A DNA stretch of 64,000 nucleotides from an uncultured Prevotellaceae bacterium (lineage in GTDB: Bacteria > Bacteroidota > Bacteroidia > Bacteroidales > Bacteroidaceae). Position numbers and translations under genes: made by a program. The DNA is taken from positions 62,001 through 126,000 of the forward strand of contig CAMVAT010000001.1 of NCBI GenBank assembly GCA_947165505.1. Reading direction: 5' to 3'. Below are positions 28,736-38,150 of this stretch, in pieces (the stretch's first letter is position 1; every line of letters begins with the position of its first letter). The notes beneath the pieces are model-generated. The model saw only the letters and a program-made list of their open reading frames with translations. It ran no database searches and had not been told where the DNA came from.

Positions 28736-28789
28736 CTAAGAATCTGAATACCAAGGTGAAAAAAAAGCGATTCTTTTCTGAAATATCTA

Positions 28790-28803
28790 TGCAAACGATT
28801 GCA
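28790..28803. promoter_or_regulatory. LacI-type operator upstream of malQ
   Basis: TGCAAACGATTGCA, an imperfect palindrome (within TATGCAAACGATTGCATA). It ends 54 bp upstream of the malQ -7 box, the same spacing as at susC, lacI and the alpha-amylase gene. Confidence 0.75.
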
Positions 28804-28826
28804 TAGGAGATAGTATGACTAGCATG

Positions 28827-28859
28827 ACTAGTAACACTAGTAAGACCAGCCAGGCTGGT
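28827..28859. repeat. Small palindromes upstream of the malQ operator
   Basis: ACTAGT repeated twice (28827-28832, 28836-28841) and ACCAGCCAGGCTGGT (28845-28859, 7-bp arms). They lie immediately after the stop of the convergent-side PAP2 gene and may end its transcript. Confidence 0.55.
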
Positions 28860-28863
28860 ATCA

Positions 28864-29436
28864 CTAAAAAGCGATTCTCATAGACAGCGCCGTGGGGGTC
28901 ATGCTCACCTGATACTTACTGTGCTCGCCCGTGATTTTGTCGCCGAGCCAATAACCCAGTTCGGTGGTGCCGATGCCGATGGCGGCCCCGACGGCCACGT
29001 CATACCAGTGGTGGCGGTTGCGGCACACGCGGTCGATGGCCGTGAAGGCCGCCACGCCATAGCCCGCCACACTGACCCAGGGACTGATGCGGCCATACTC
29101 CTTGTGCAGGGCATGGGCGCCGGCAAAGGCGATGGCACTATGCGCTGAGGGGAAACTGCGCCGGTCGGTGCCGTCGGGGCGCGTCTCATGGATGCTATGC
29201 TTGAGCACCCATGCCGTGCCGGCTGTGAACACATACGACGCGGCGGCATTGACAGCCAAGCGTTTCCACGAACTGGCGCTCTCCACCCCTACTGCCTTGA
29301 GCACGAAGAGCGAGGCGTAGGGCACGTATTGCAGCACATCGTCGGGTCCGTCGCCGTGGTAGGCCTTGTCTTGAGCGTAGGCGCCCCACGAAAAGGCCAT
29401 GAAAAATGCAGCTATCAAAAGTATTGTCCTTTTCAT
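28864..29436 (-). CDS. Exported PAP2-family phosphatase
   Basis: A 190-residue phosphatidate phosphatase/haloperoxidase-fold protein with a signal peptide ending GAYAQ. The three active-site motifs are present: KHSIHETRP, PSAHS and RNRHHWYD. Relatives act on lipid phosphates such as undecaprenyl pyrophosphate, phosphatidate or lipid A at the periplasmic face; the substrate cannot be told. The canonical promoter ends five bases before the ATG at 29436, so the message is probably leaderless. The upstream in-frame ATG at 29472 lies before the promoter and is rejected. Confidence 0.88.
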   Translation of the reverse strand: MKRTILLIAAFFMAFSWGAYAQDKAYHGDGPDDVLQYVPYASLFVLKAVGVESASSWKRLAVNAAASYVFTAGTAWVLKHSIHETRPDGTDRRSFPSAHSAIAFAGAHALHKEYGRISPWVSVAGYGVAAFTAIDRVCRNRHHWYDVAVGAAIGIGTTELGYWLGDKITGEHSKYQVSMTPTALSMRIAF

Positions 29437-29441
29437 AGCTG

Positions 29442-29473
29442 CAAATATAAGGATTATTCTGCAAACAGACAAA
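29442..29473 (-). promoter_or_regulatory. Promoter of the PAP2 gene, abutting the start codon
   Basis: Minus strand TTTG (29473-29470), 20-bp spacer, TATATTTG (29449-29442), then five bases to the ATG. Confidence 0.8.
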
Positions 29474-29504
29474 TATCAGGCAGATATTACTGTTTTACTA
29501 TGGC

Positions 29505-29568
29505 GTGATTTCGACATAACGTTATTTCGACATATCGTTATTTCGACATAACGTCATTTCGTGATGAC
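29505..29568. repeat. Four tandem 16-bp units, GTTATTTCGACATAAC
   Basis: Units at 29505-29520, 29521-29536, 29537-29552 and 29553-29568; the first three differ by one or two bases, the fourth is diverged (GTCATTTCGTGATGAC). Each unit has complementary ends (GTTAT/ATAAC). The array lies between the PAP2 promoter and the 3' end of the MFS gene. Confidence 0.85.
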
Positions 29569-29590
29569 GACATCATCAGACGATCAATGA

Positions 29591-30889
29591 TCACTTATCC
29601 TTGATGAGGGTCACGGCGCAGGCACCGCACACCAGCAGCACACCGGCCACAATCATCATATTGCTCTGCACGCCGCCCACCAAGTGGAGGATGACGCCTC
29701 CGAGCAGTGCAGCGACGATCTGCGGCAGACAGATGGTGCCATTGAACAAACCCAGATAAGCCCCCATGTGTCCGTAGCCTTGCAGGGCATTGGTCACGAA
29801 GGTGAAGGGCATGGCCAGCATGGCGGCCCAAGCGCAGCCGATGAGCAGGAAGGGCAGAATCTGCAAGTACTGGCCAGGACAGAACGGGATGAGCGCGAAA
29901 CCGATGCCGCCCAGCACCAGACTGGCAGAATAGGCCAGTTTCGTGTTCTTGAACTGCGGCAGGATGGCAGCCCACACCACACTGCCCAAAGCCTGGATGG
30001 CATAGAGCACGCCGGTCCAGTTGCCGGCCGCTTGATAGGCTTCCGTCTTGGCATCGGCCGTACCCCACACGGTGAGCGATACGGCATCGACCACATAGGT
30101 CCACATGTAGAGGAATGCCGACCAGCAGAAGAACTGCACCAGTCCGACCTTCCAGAAGGTAGAGGGAGCGTTTTTGAGCAGTACGAACCAGTTGGCCTTG
30201 GTTTCCTTCTCCTCGCTCACGGGGTTATACATCCGATATTCCTGCGGGTTCCACTCCTTGACCTTGAAGGTGGTGTAGAGCACGCAGACGATGAGGATCA
30301 GCGCACCGATATAGAACGACCACACCACCGACGGGGGCACCACACCCTCGGGAGCCGTGTTCTGCAGTCCTACCCACGTGAACACGAAGGGGAAGAGGAA
30401 TCCCACCACGCTGCCGGCGTTGCAGAGGAACGACTGTATGGAGTAGGCCTTGGCCTTCTGCTTCTCATTGACCATATCGCCCACCAGCATCTTGAAGGGT
30501 TGCATGGCCATGTTGATGCTTGTGTCGAGCAGCATGAGCATGAGCAGGCCGAAAATCATGACGGCCGACAGGGCCAGTCCGAGCGACCCGGCATTCGGCA
30601 GCAGACACATCACCGCCACTGCCACGGCGGCACCCACGAAGAGGTAGGGTATGCGCCGGCCGAAACGGCACCATGTCTTGTCGGAGAGTGTGCCCACGAC
30701 AGGTTGCACGAGGATACCCATGAGCGGCGGCAGGATCCAGAAGAAACTCAGGTCGTGCGGGTCGGCCCCAAGCGTACGGAAAATACGCGAGATATTAGCA
30801 CTCTGCAGCGCATACGCTATCTGCACACCGAAGAAGCCGAAACTCAGGTTCCACAGTTTCCAAAAGGATAAATCGGGTTTTTGTATCAT
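29591..30889 (-). CDS. MFS transporter, probable maltose/maltooligosaccharide carrier
   Basis: A 432-residue major facilitator protein with about 12 transmembrane segments. The loop motif KTWCRFGRRIPYLFVG and the opening FWKLWNLSFGFFGVQIAYALQ (split here as FWKLWNLSFG, then FFGVQIAYAL) are typical of the SLC45/GPH-like sugar carriers in Bacteroidetes starch clusters. It is predicted to move maltose or short dextrins across the inner membrane. It lies 103 bp downstream of the LacI-type regulator gene on the same strand, separated by a GGACAGGGC palindrome, so it is probably part of that transcript. The ATG at 30889 is chosen because MIQKPD precedes the conserved start. Confidence 0.85.
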   Translation of the reverse strand: MIQKPDLSFWKLWNLSFGFFGVQIAYALQSANISRIFRTLGADPHDLSFFWILPPLMGILVQPVVGTLSDKTWCRFGRRIPYLFVGAAVAVAVMCLLPNAGSLGLALSAVMIFGLLMLMLLDTSINMAMQPFKMLVGDMVNEKQKAKAYSIQSFLCNAGSVVGFLFPFVFTWVGLQNTAPEGVVPPSVVWSFYIGALILIVCVLYTTFKVKEWNPQEYRMYNPVSEEKETKANWFVLLKNAPSTFWKVGLVQFFCWSAFLYMWTYVVDAVSLTVWGTADAKTEAYQAAGNWTGVLYAIQALGSVVWAAILPQFKNTKLAYSASLVLGGIGFALIPFCPGQYLQILPFLLIGCAWAAMLAMPFTFVTNALQGYGHMGAYLGLFNGTICLPQIVAALLGGVILHLVGGVQSNMMIVAGVLLVCGACAVTLIKDK

Positions 30890-30941
30890 AGCTGATTGAT
30901 TGATAGATTTTTTATAGTTTTTACACACTTAATAAAATGGC

Positions 30942-30966
30942 GGACAGGGCACGCCCTGTCCCTACA
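30942..30966. repeat. GGACAGGGC palindrome, copy 2
   Basis: GGACAGGGCACGCCCTGTCC followed by CTAC is the exact reverse complement of the copy at 19186-19210. It lies between the lacI stop and the MFS gene and could attenuate MFS expression. Confidence 0.75.
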
Positions 30967-30979
30967 TGCGCGACGAGTA

Positions 30980-31003
30980 TATCTCTTACCTCTCACCTCG
31001 TAC
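30980..31003. repeat. GAGGTGAGAGGTAAGAG repeat overlapping the lacI stop codon
   Basis: On the minus strand the TGA of the LacI-type gene is the TGA in AGGTGAGAGGTAAGAG, so the repeat itself supplies the stop. Confidence 0.7.
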
Positions 31004-32018
31004 TCCCCCGGATGATGAGGCGTGTGCGCACCACGCGCTTCTCGACCTTGTCGATGGGGATGACACCTTCGACCTTATTGATGAGGATGTTGGCGGCCTC
31101 TTCGCCCACCACATGTCCGCGCTGCTCCACGGTGGTGAGCATCGGGTCGCACGACACGGCACGCTGTCCGTTGGTGAATCCGCACACCGACACATCGTCG
31201 GGCACGTGCAGTCCCATGCGCTTGGCGGTGTACATGATGCCGATGGCCGTATCGTCGTTGACGGCGAAGAAAGCGTCGGGGCGGTCGTCCATGCGCAACA
31301 GCTCGGGAGTGATGAGCTCGGCATCGGCTCGGTTGTCGCAATAGCGCACATATCGGTCGTCGGGTGTGAGCCCGTGTTTGAGCAGCGCATCGCGGTATCC
31401 GTTGTACCGGTTTTTCGATATCTCCAGTTTCATCGAGGCGCCATAGAACGCGATGCGCTTGCATCCCGTCTCGATCAAGTGCTTCACTGCATTGTAGGCC
31501 CCCAGGTAGTCATCGACCACCACGCGGCTGGCATCCACGCCCGTGCAGATGCGGTCGTAGAACACCAGAGGCACGCCGCAGTCGATAAGCCGCTGGAAAT
31601 GCTCGTAGCGGCTGGTATCCTTGGCCTGCGACACGATGATGCCGCACACCTTGTTTTCAAAGAACGACTGACAGATGGCCACCTCGCGCTGATACTGCTC
31701 GTCGCTCTGCGCCACCATGAGCCTGTATCCGTGCGTGGCCGCCTCCTGCTCTATGCCGCTGAGGATAGACATGAAGTAGAAGTGCGTGAACTGCGGCACG
31801 ATGACCCCGATGACGTGCAGGGGCTTCAGGCGTGTGTTGCGCAGCGACTCGGCTATCATGTTAGGATAGAAATTATGTTCGCGCGCGTAAGCCTTGATGA
31901 GTTCTCTTCGCTCAGCACTGATGCGGGGACTGTCTTTGAGAGCCCTCGACACCGTAGCCACCGACACTCCGAGTGCCTGTGCTATGTCTTTCATCGTGAT
32001 GGGTGTGCTGTTGTTCAT
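30993..32018 (-). CDS. LacI-family regulator of the starch locus
   Basis: A 341-residue DNA-binding regulator. The N-terminal HTH and hinge read TMKDIAQALGVSVATVSRAL (8-27) followed by a periplasmic-binding-protein-like effector domain (from about 67: VIGVIVPQFTHFYF). It is divergent from susC and next to the MFS gene. A perfect 14-bp palindrome lies midway between the lacI and susC promoters. Known Bacteroides starch loci use the membrane regulator SusR, so a LacI-type regulator is a different arrangement. The effector is probably a maltooligosaccharide (inference). The C-terminus ends in repeat-derived codons (GSTR). Confidence 0.9.
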   Translation of the reverse strand: MNNSTPITMKDIAQALGVSVATVSRALKDSPRISAERRELIKAYAREHNFYPNMIAESLRNTRLKPLHVIGVIVPQFTHFYFMSILSGIEQEAATHGYRLMVAQSDEQYQREVAICQSFFENKVCGIIVSQAKDTSRYEHFQRLIDCGVPLVFYDRICTGVDASRVVVDDYLGAYNAVKHLIETGCKRIAFYGASMKLEISKNRYNGYRDALLKHGLTPDDRYVRYCDNRADAELITPELLRMDDRPDAFFAVNDDTAIGIMYTAKRMGLHVPDDVSVCGFTNGQRAVSCDPMLTTVEQRGHVVGEEAANILINKVEGVIPIDKVEKRVVRTRLIIRGSTR

Positions 32019-32064
32019 CGATCAGTACGTTGCTGGCTGTCAATACCATGCGTTGATTCGTCTG

Positions 32065-32072
32065 CAAATTTA
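32065..32072 (-). promoter_or_regulatory. -7 box of the LacI-type regulator gene
   Basis: Minus strand TAAATTTG, 46 bp before the ATG and 55 bp from the operator at 32128-32141. Confidence 0.6.
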
Positions 32073-32127
32073 TGCAAAAGCCTTTTACCTTGTTATTAAA
32101 TGGGGTGGTTTTAAACATATTTCTCAA

Positions 32128-32141
32128 TGCAATCGATTGCA
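32128..32141. promoter_or_regulatory. LacI-type operator between lacI and susC
   Basis: TGCAATCGATTGCA, a perfect 14-bp palindrome. It lies 54 bp before the susC -7 box and 55 bp before the lacI -7 box, so one site could control both divergent genes. Confidence 0.85.
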
Positions 32142-32195
32142 CGGCAAGAATCGCAAATTTTGTGCAAAAAAAATACAATGTAAATTGACGGTTGT

Positions 32196-32203
32196 TAACT
32201 TTG
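32196..32203 (+). promoter_or_regulatory. -7 box of the susCDEF operon
   Basis: TAACTTTG, a perfect TAnnTTTG, 84 bp before the susC start. The expected -33 position lacks TTTG, consistent with activator dependence. Confidence 0.65.
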
Positions 32204-32287
32204 CACATTGAAATACAGCGGACAACTGCTGCCTAAGAAGCAAAACTATTATACTCAATATTATTTACTAACTTAATAACTAAAGTG

Positions 32288-35200
32288 ATGAAGCAGGCAA
32301 AAAACAGAATTCCTGTCAGGATTCTGGCCCTTTTCATGGGTCTGTTCCTATCAATGGGAGCCTTTGCGCAGCAGATAGCTGTCAAGGGCCATGTGGTGGA
32401 CGCCACCGGCGAGCCTGTCATTGGAGCCACTGTGCGTGTGGTGGGCACATCCACCGGCACAGTGACCGACTTTGACGGTAACTTTACGCTGAACGCCAAC
32501 CAAGGCGCCACGCTCGAGGTATCTTACATCGGATACCAGACGGCAACTGTGTCGGCCTCCTCGGATGTCGTCGTGACACTGCACGAGGATGCTGAAGTGC
32601 TCAACGAAGTAGTAGTCATCGGTTATGGTACGGTGAAGAAGAGCGACCTGACCGGTGCGGTGGCAGCACTCAAGCCCGACTCGAAGAACAAGGGTCTGGT
32701 GGTGACTCCACAAGAAATGATGGCCGGTAAGATAGCCGGTGTGAACGTGACCAGCGACGGCGGTACGCCGGGCGGCAGCTCGACCATCCGCATCCGTGGC
32801 GGTTCGTCGCTGAGTGCCTCAAACAACCCGCTGATCGTCATCGACGGTGTGCCGATGGACAACAACGGTGTGAAGGGTCTGGCCAACCCTCTGGCCATGG
32901 TCAACCCTCAGGATATCGAGTCGTTCAACGTGCTGAAGAGTGCCTCTGCCACCGCCATCTACGGTAGCCGCGGTTCTAACGGTGTCATCATCATCACCAC
33001 CAAGAAGGGACGCCAGGGTGCGGCCCCCAGCGTGTCGTATGCCGGCAACGTGAACATCGGTATGAAGAAGAAGACCATCGACGTGATGACCGGCGACGAG
33101 TTCCGTTCGTTTGTTGACCGTATCTTCCAAGGCGCCTCCAACCACGACGAAGCCGTGGCAGCCCTGGGCACCGCCAACACTGACTGGCAAGAAGAGATCT
33201 ACCGCACGGCAGTGAGCCACGACCATAACGTGACCGTAGCCGGAGCCGTGGGCACCCTGCCCTACCGCGTGTCGCTGGGCTATACCGACCAGCAGGGTAT
33301 CCTCAAGACATCTGACTTCCAGCGTTACACCGCTGCGCTGACGCTGAGTCCCTCGCTCTTCGACAACCACCTCAACATCACCCTCAACGCCAAGGGCCTG
33401 TGGGCTAAATCGCAGTATGCCGACGGCGCGGCCATCAACTCGGCCGTAGCCTTCGACCCCTCTCAGAGCGTCTATGACGAGAGTGCGACCAACTTCGGCG
33501 GCTACTTCCAGTGGCGCGGTTCAGGTGCTTCGCTCAACGACGGCAGCTGGCCCTACACCTACAACAACCTGGCCACGAAGAACCCCGTAGCCATCCTCGA
33601 ACTGAAAAACGACCGCGCCATCAGCCGCTCGTTCATCGGCAGTGCCGAGTTCGACTACAAGATCCACGGTTTCGAAGACCTGCGCCTGCATGCCACCCTG
33701 GGTGCCGACATATCGAAGGGTAAGCAGTGGACCGACGTGGATCCGCGCAACGCCCTGGCCATCTACTACGGTTCGCACGGATGGGAGACCATCATGAAGC
33801 GCAACCTGACGCTCTCGACCTACGCCCAGTACTACCACGACTTCAACGATGCCGCCAAGAACCATTTCGACATCATGGCCGGTTATGAGTGGGCACACTA
33901 CTGGCGCACCCAGCACAACAACTGGTGGGGCCTCTATCCCGACAGCCAGAACGACAAGAGCCTCGCAGGCACCAAGCGCAACGAGAGCTTCTACGACTAC
34001 AAGACAGAGAACTACCTCGTGTCGTTCTTCGGCCGTGCCAACTGGAGCCTGATGGACCGCTACTACCTGACGGTGACCGTGCGCGACGACGGTTCGTCAC
34101 GCTTCAAGGACCACTGGTCGGTGTTCCCCGCCGTGGCCTTCGCATGGAAAATCGGCGACGAGAACAAATTCCGCGAAATCTCTTGGCTCTCCGACCTCAA
34201 GCTGCGTCTTGACTGGGGTATGACCGGTCAGCAGGAGGGCATCGGCGACTACAACTACTTCCCCGTCTATCAAATCAACACGGGTGCCGCCGGCTCATAC
34301 TATGACATCATCGGCGACGGTACGTTCGTACGCCCGCAAGCCTACGACCCCAACCTGAAGTGGGAGACGACCACCACCTATAATATCGGTTTGGACTGGG
34401 GCATCTTCGACCAGCGCCTCACCGGTAGCATCGACTGGTACTACCGCAAGACCACCGACCTGCTCAACGCCGCCTATGTGGCCGCAGGTTCTAACTTCCG
34501 CAATATCGTGACCACCAACATCGGTTCGATGTACAACAGTGGTGTCGAGGTAGCCCTGAGCTGGAAAGCCCTTCAGACCAAAGACTGGTACTGGACCCTC
34601 GACTACAACTTCACCTACAACAAGAACAAGATCACCAAGCTGGGTGGCGGCGACGATCCTGACTACAAAGTGCTCACGGGCGGCATCTCTGCCGGCACTG
34701 GCGGCACCATCCAGGCCCACGCCGTGGGTATGCCCGCCCGCTCGTTCCTTGTGTATCAGCAGGCCTACGACGAAGCAGGCAATCCCATCGAGGGTCAGGT
34801 GGTAGATCGCAACGGCGACGGTATGATCAGCGAGGCCGACCAGTATTTCTACAAGAACCCGATGGCCCCTGTGACCATGGGCTTCTCCTCGCGCCTGGAG
34901 TATAAGAACTGGGACTTCGGCTTTGCTCTGCGCGCCAGCATCGGCAACTACGTGTTCAACGACTTCATGGCCGGCAACAGTGCCACGGCTCCTAATATCA
35001 TCTACTACAGCGGATACCTGCAGAACCGTCCCACGGAAGTGGTGCCCTTCGGCTGGCAGACCTACGATGTCGAAGCCACACACTCCGACCGCTGGGTGCA
35101 GAACGCCTCGTTCCTTAAGTGCGACAACATCACCCTGGGCTACAGCTTCGCCGACCTGTTCAAGACTGGCGGCTACCATGGTCTGAGCGGCCGTGTGTAT

Positions 35201-35329
35201 GCCTCTGCCTCCAACGTGTTCTGCATCACCAAATACAAGGGCATCGACCCCGAGGTGTTTGGTGGTATCGACAACGGTGTCTATCCGCGTCCTATCACAT
35301 TCCAACTCGGTCTGAATCTGAACTTCTAA
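32288..35329 (+). CDS. susC: SusC-like TonB-dependent outer-membrane transporter
   Basis: A 1013-residue outer-membrane importer for maltooligosaccharides that works with SusD as a lid. The signal peptide ends AFAQ (about 28). A carboxypeptidase-regulatory-like domain follows (about 32-105: VKGHVVDATGEPVIGATV). Then comes the plug (about 115-235, with GGSSTIRIRGG and NPLIVIDGVPM) and a 22-strand barrel ending in LGLNLNF with terminal Phe. The ATG at 32288 is preceded by an in-frame GTG at 32285; the ATG is preferred. First gene of susC-D-E-F with 20-37 bp gaps. Confidence 0.96.
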   Translation: MKQAKNRIPVRILALFMGLFLSMGAFAQQIAVKGHVVDATGEPVIGATVRVVGTSTGTVTDFDGNFTLNANQGATLEVSYIGYQTATVSASSDVVVTLHEDAEVLNEVVVIGYGTVKKSDLTGAVAALKPDSKNKGLVVTPQEMMAGKIAGVNVTSDGGTPGGSSTIRIRGGSSLSASNNPLIVIDGVPMDNNGVKGLANPLAMVNPQDIESFNVLKSASATAIYGSRGSNGVIIITTKKGRQGAAPSVSYAGNVNIGMKKKTIDVMTGDEFRSFVDRIFQGASNHDEAVAALGTANTDWQEEIYRTAVSHDHNVTVAGAVGTLPYRVSLGYTDQQGILKTSDFQRYTAALTLSPSLFDNHLNITLNAKGLWAKSQYADGAAINSAVAFDPSQSVYDESATNFGGYFQWRGSGASLNDGSWPYTYNNLATKNPVAILELKNDRAISRSFIGSAEFDYKIHGFEDLRLHATLGADISKGKQWTDVDPRNALAIYYGSHGWETIMKRNLTLSTYAQYYHDFNDAAKNHFDIMAGYEWAHYWRTQHNNWWGLYPDSQNDKSLAGTKRNESFYDYKTENYLVSFFGRANWSLMDRYYLTVTVRDDGSSRFKDHWSVFPAVAFAWKIGDENKFREISWLSDLKLRLDWGMTGQQEGIGDYNYFPVYQINTGAAGSYYDIIGDGTFVRPQAYDPNLKWETTTTYNIGLDWGIFDQRLTGSIDWYYRKTTDLLNAAYVAAGSNFRNIVTTNIGSMYNSGVEVALSWKALQTKDWYWTLDYNFTYNKNKITKLGGGDDPDYKVLTGGISAGTGGTIQAHAVGMPARSFLVYQQAYDEAGNPIEGQVVDRNGDGMISEADQYFYKNPMAPVTMGFSSRLEYKNWDFGFALRASIGNYVFNDFMAGNSATAPNIIYYSGYLQNRPTEVVPFGWQTYDVEATHSDRWVQNASFLKCDNITLGYSFADLFKTGGYHGLSGRVYASASNVFCITKYKGIDPEVFGGIDNGVYPRPITFQLGLNLNF

Positions 35330-35349
35330 TATAATAAAGAATAAAAGTC

Positions 35350-36963
35350 ATGAAAAGATATATCAAGACATTTGTTCCTGCGTTGGCCCTGGCGCTGACA
35401 TTCGGAACGACAGCCTGCACCAGTGACCTTGATGTGGAGCCGATCGACCCCAACTTTGTGGAGCCCTCGGCCGAGCAGTTGTTCACCAAGTGCTATGCCA
35501 CGATAGCCGCAGCCGGCAACGGCGGCGCCGACGGCGACAGCGACGTGGACGGTATCGACGGTGGTACCTCGGGCTACTACCGCCAGATGTGGAACGCCCA
35601 GGACCTGACCACCGACGAGGCCATCTGCGGATGGGGCGACGAGGGTATCTCCAACTTCGTGGACAACTCCTACGATGCCTCTCACCCGATGCTCCGCGGC
35701 TACTACTACCGCCTTTATACCGCCATCACGTTCTGCAACCAGTATCTGGACCAGTATGCCGAGCATGATGCCACGATGACCGCCGAGATCCGTTTCCTGC
35801 GCGCCTTCCACTACTTCCAGTTGATGGACGGCTGGGGCAACGTGCCCTTCGCTACGGAGATCAGCAGCGCAGCGCCCGAGCAGCGTTCGCGTGCCGAGAT
35901 CTTCCAGTTTATCGAATCCGAACTGCTCGCCATCGAGCCGAGCCTGAGCGATGCCAAGGCCAAGAAATCGACCGACGCCAACTACGGCCGCGTGGATAAG
36001 GCCGCCTGCTGGATGCTGCTGGCCCGCCTGTACCTGAACGCCGAGGTCTATACCGGCACCGCCCAGTGGGACAAGGCCGCCGAGTATGCCAAGAAGGTGA
36101 TGGACTCCGACTATAAGCTCAATACCAACGGCTCGGGCGTGTGGAGCGCCTACCAGATGCTGTTCATGGGCGACAACGGCGAGACCGACGCCGCCTACGA
36201 AATGGTCTGGCCCCTCTTGCAAGACGGTCTGCGCACCACCTCGTGGGGCACCTCGCTCTTCCTCATCGCCGGTCCGTGGCAGGAAGACATGTATGAGAAC
36301 CCGCTCGACGAGAATGCCACCAACGGCACCGACGCCGCCTGGAAAGGCAACCGCGCCCGCAAGGAACTGGTGCTGAAATTCTTCCCCGACGGCAACGCAC
36401 CGCTCGGCCTGCACGGCTATGAGATGACACAGGAGGCCGGCGACGACCGTGCCCTGTTCACCAGCGTGGGCGGCCGCACATTGGAGAACGCCGAACTGGG
36501 TGTGTTCACCAGCGGTTTCTCAGTGACCAAGTTCACCAACTTCAAGACCGACGGTTCGGCCGGACACGGCTCGACCCATCCCGACATGGACTGCCCGATG
36601 ATGCGTAAGGCCGAGGCCTACCTCATCTATGCCGAGGCCACGGCACGCCAGAACGGCGGCAACGCCACCTCGGCCGGTGTCGATGCCCTCAACCAGTTGC
36701 GCCTGCGCGCCCATGCCTCGGGCAAATCGAGCTACACGCTCAACGACATCCTCGACGAGTGGAGCCGCGAGACCTTCTTCGAGGGCCTGCGCCGCACCTG
36801 CCTGATCCGCTTCAACAAATACGGCGGCACCACCGACTACCAGTGGTCATGGAAAGGCGGCACCTACGAGGGCCGTGACTTCTCTGCCACCCGCAACCTC
36901 TTCGCCATCCCGACGACCGACCTGACTGCCAACAGCAATCTGGTGCAGAATCCCGGATACTAA
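35350..36963 (+). CDS. susD: SusD-like surface starch-binding lipoprotein
   Basis: A 537-residue SusD/RagB-family lipoprotein with a signal ending at the Cys in TTACTSD (about residue 23). It caps the SusC barrel and binds helical alpha-glucans through tetratricopeptide-like helices. Family landmarks include the conserved RFLRAFHYFQLMDGWGNVPF segment (about 148-167) and the C-terminal RLRAHASGK ... ETFFEGLRRTCLIRF. It lies 20 bp after susC and 37 bp before susE. Confidence 0.96.
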   Translation: MKRYIKTFVPALALALTFGTTACTSDLDVEPIDPNFVEPSAEQLFTKCYATIAAAGNGGADGDSDVDGIDGGTSGYYRQMWNAQDLTTDEAICGWGDEGISNFVDNSYDASHPMLRGYYYRLYTAITFCNQYLDQYAEHDATMTAEIRFLRAFHYFQLMDGWGNVPFATEISSAAPEQRSRAEIFQFIESELLAIEPSLSDAKAKKSTDANYGRVDKAACWMLLARLYLNAEVYTGTAQWDKAAEYAKKVMDSDYKLNTNGSGVWSAYQMLFMGDNGETDAAYEMVWPLLQDGLRTTSWGTSLFLIAGPWQEDMYENPLDENATNGTDAAWKGNRARKELVLKFFPDGNAPLGLHGYEMTQEAGDDRALFTSVGGRTLENAELGVFTSGFSVTKFTNFKTDGSAGHGSTHPDMDCPMMRKAEAYLIYAEATARQNGGNATSAGVDALNQLRLRAHASGKSSYTLNDILDEWSRETFFEGLRRTCLIRFNKYGGTTDYQWSWKGGTYEGRDFSATRNLFAIPTTDLTANSNLVQNPGY

Positions 36964-37000
36964 CCATTATGTTGACAACAAACGAAATTAGCATACGACA

Positions 37001-38125
37001 ATGAAAAAGATCATCAAGTCAGCATTGCTGCTATTATGCGGCGTGGTGCTGTTTACGGCATGCGAGACGGACAACGACTCCAACCCCACCCTGCTGCAGC
37101 CCACCACGTTCACGCTGAACACACCGGCCTACTCCTCGGCGCTCATCGACCTGTCTCGTGCCACCGGCATCCCCTTCACATGGTCGCAGCCCGCATACGG
37201 GTTCCCCGTGGAGGCCGAATACCAACTGGAGGCCTCGAAGGACGGCAACTTCACCGTCAACCTGAAAGACGTGGATGAAGAGCATCAGACCGACGCCAAC
37301 TTCATCTCCCTGGCCGCCTATTACAACACGCCCGAAGGCGCTATCGACCCTGTGGCGCTGAACAACGCCCTCAACCAGATGAACGGCTGGAACGAAGACA
37401 ACCCCGCTCCCGAGAGCACCACGGTGTATGTGCGCGCCAGCGCCACCACCAAGGGGGCACCCGTCATCTACTCCAACGTGGTGACCGTCAACGTGTCGCC
37501 CACCATGGAGGTGGTTGCCACTTATCCTGAGTTCATCTACGAAATCGGTAACGAGAGCGGCTGGAGCACCGTGCACCCGTTGGCACTTAACGGCGAAGGC
37601 ACCTACCAGGCCTACATCTACCTCGACGGCGCATTCAAGTTCCGTCCGAACGAAGGCGACTGGGAAGGCGACTGGGGTCAGGATCCTGCCGGAGCCTACG
37701 GCACACTGGTCGTTGACGGCGAGGAAGACTGTAACAAGGCCGAAGGCTCGTTCCCCGACAACGTGTTCGAAGCCGGATTCTTCCAGGTGGATGTCAACAC
37801 CGTGGATCTGACCTGGAGCGTGACCAAGGTAGAGAGCGTCAGCATCATCGGCGACTTCAACGGCTGGGGCGGTGATGTGGATATGGAATACAACGTGAGC
37901 GAAGGCTGCTGGGAAGCCACGACGACCGTGACCGACGGCGGACTGAAGTTCCGCATGAACCACGACTGGGCCGTGAGCTGGGGTCTGCGCGACGCGGGCA
38001 ATCCCGACCTGAACGACCTGACGCAGAATAGCGGTGCCAACATCCCCGTGGCCGCCGGCACCTACAAGTTCCAACTCTATCTCAGTTATGAAGGAAACAA
38101 CCGTGTGGTCATCACTGCACAGTAA
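37001..38125 (+). CDS. susE: SusE-like outer-membrane starch-binding lipoprotein
   Basis: A 374-residue surface lipoprotein (lipobox FTAC, about residue 24). The N-terminal region is an Ig-like SusE domain (about 30-165), followed by two SusE/SusF starch-binding domains: about 175-275 (FIYEIGNESGW...) and 278-374 (VSIIGDFNGWGGDVDM). The conserved aromatic residues of these beta-sandwiches bind maltooligosaccharide. It lies 37 bp after susD and 25 bp before the related susF. No catalytic function is expected. Confidence 0.9.
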   Translation: MKKIIKSALLLLCGVVLFTACETDNDSNPTLLQPTTFTLNTPAYSSALIDLSRATGIPFTWSQPAYGFPVEAEYQLEASKDGNFTVNLKDVDEEHQTDANFISLAAYYNTPEGAIDPVALNNALNQMNGWNEDNPAPESTTVYVRASATTKGAPVIYSNVVTVNVSPTMEVVATYPEFIYEIGNESGWSTVHPLALNGEGTYQAYIYLDGAFKFRPNEGDWEGDWGQDPAGAYGTLVVDGEEDCNKAEGSFPDNVFEAGFFQVDVNTVDLTWSVTKVESVSIIGDFNGWGGDVDMEYNVSEGCWEATTTVTDGGLKFRMNHDWAVSWGLRDAGNPDLNDLTQNSGANIPVAAGTYKFQLYLSYEGNNRVVITAQ

Positions 38126-38150
38126 TGCGTAACATTATAAAACCAAAGCA

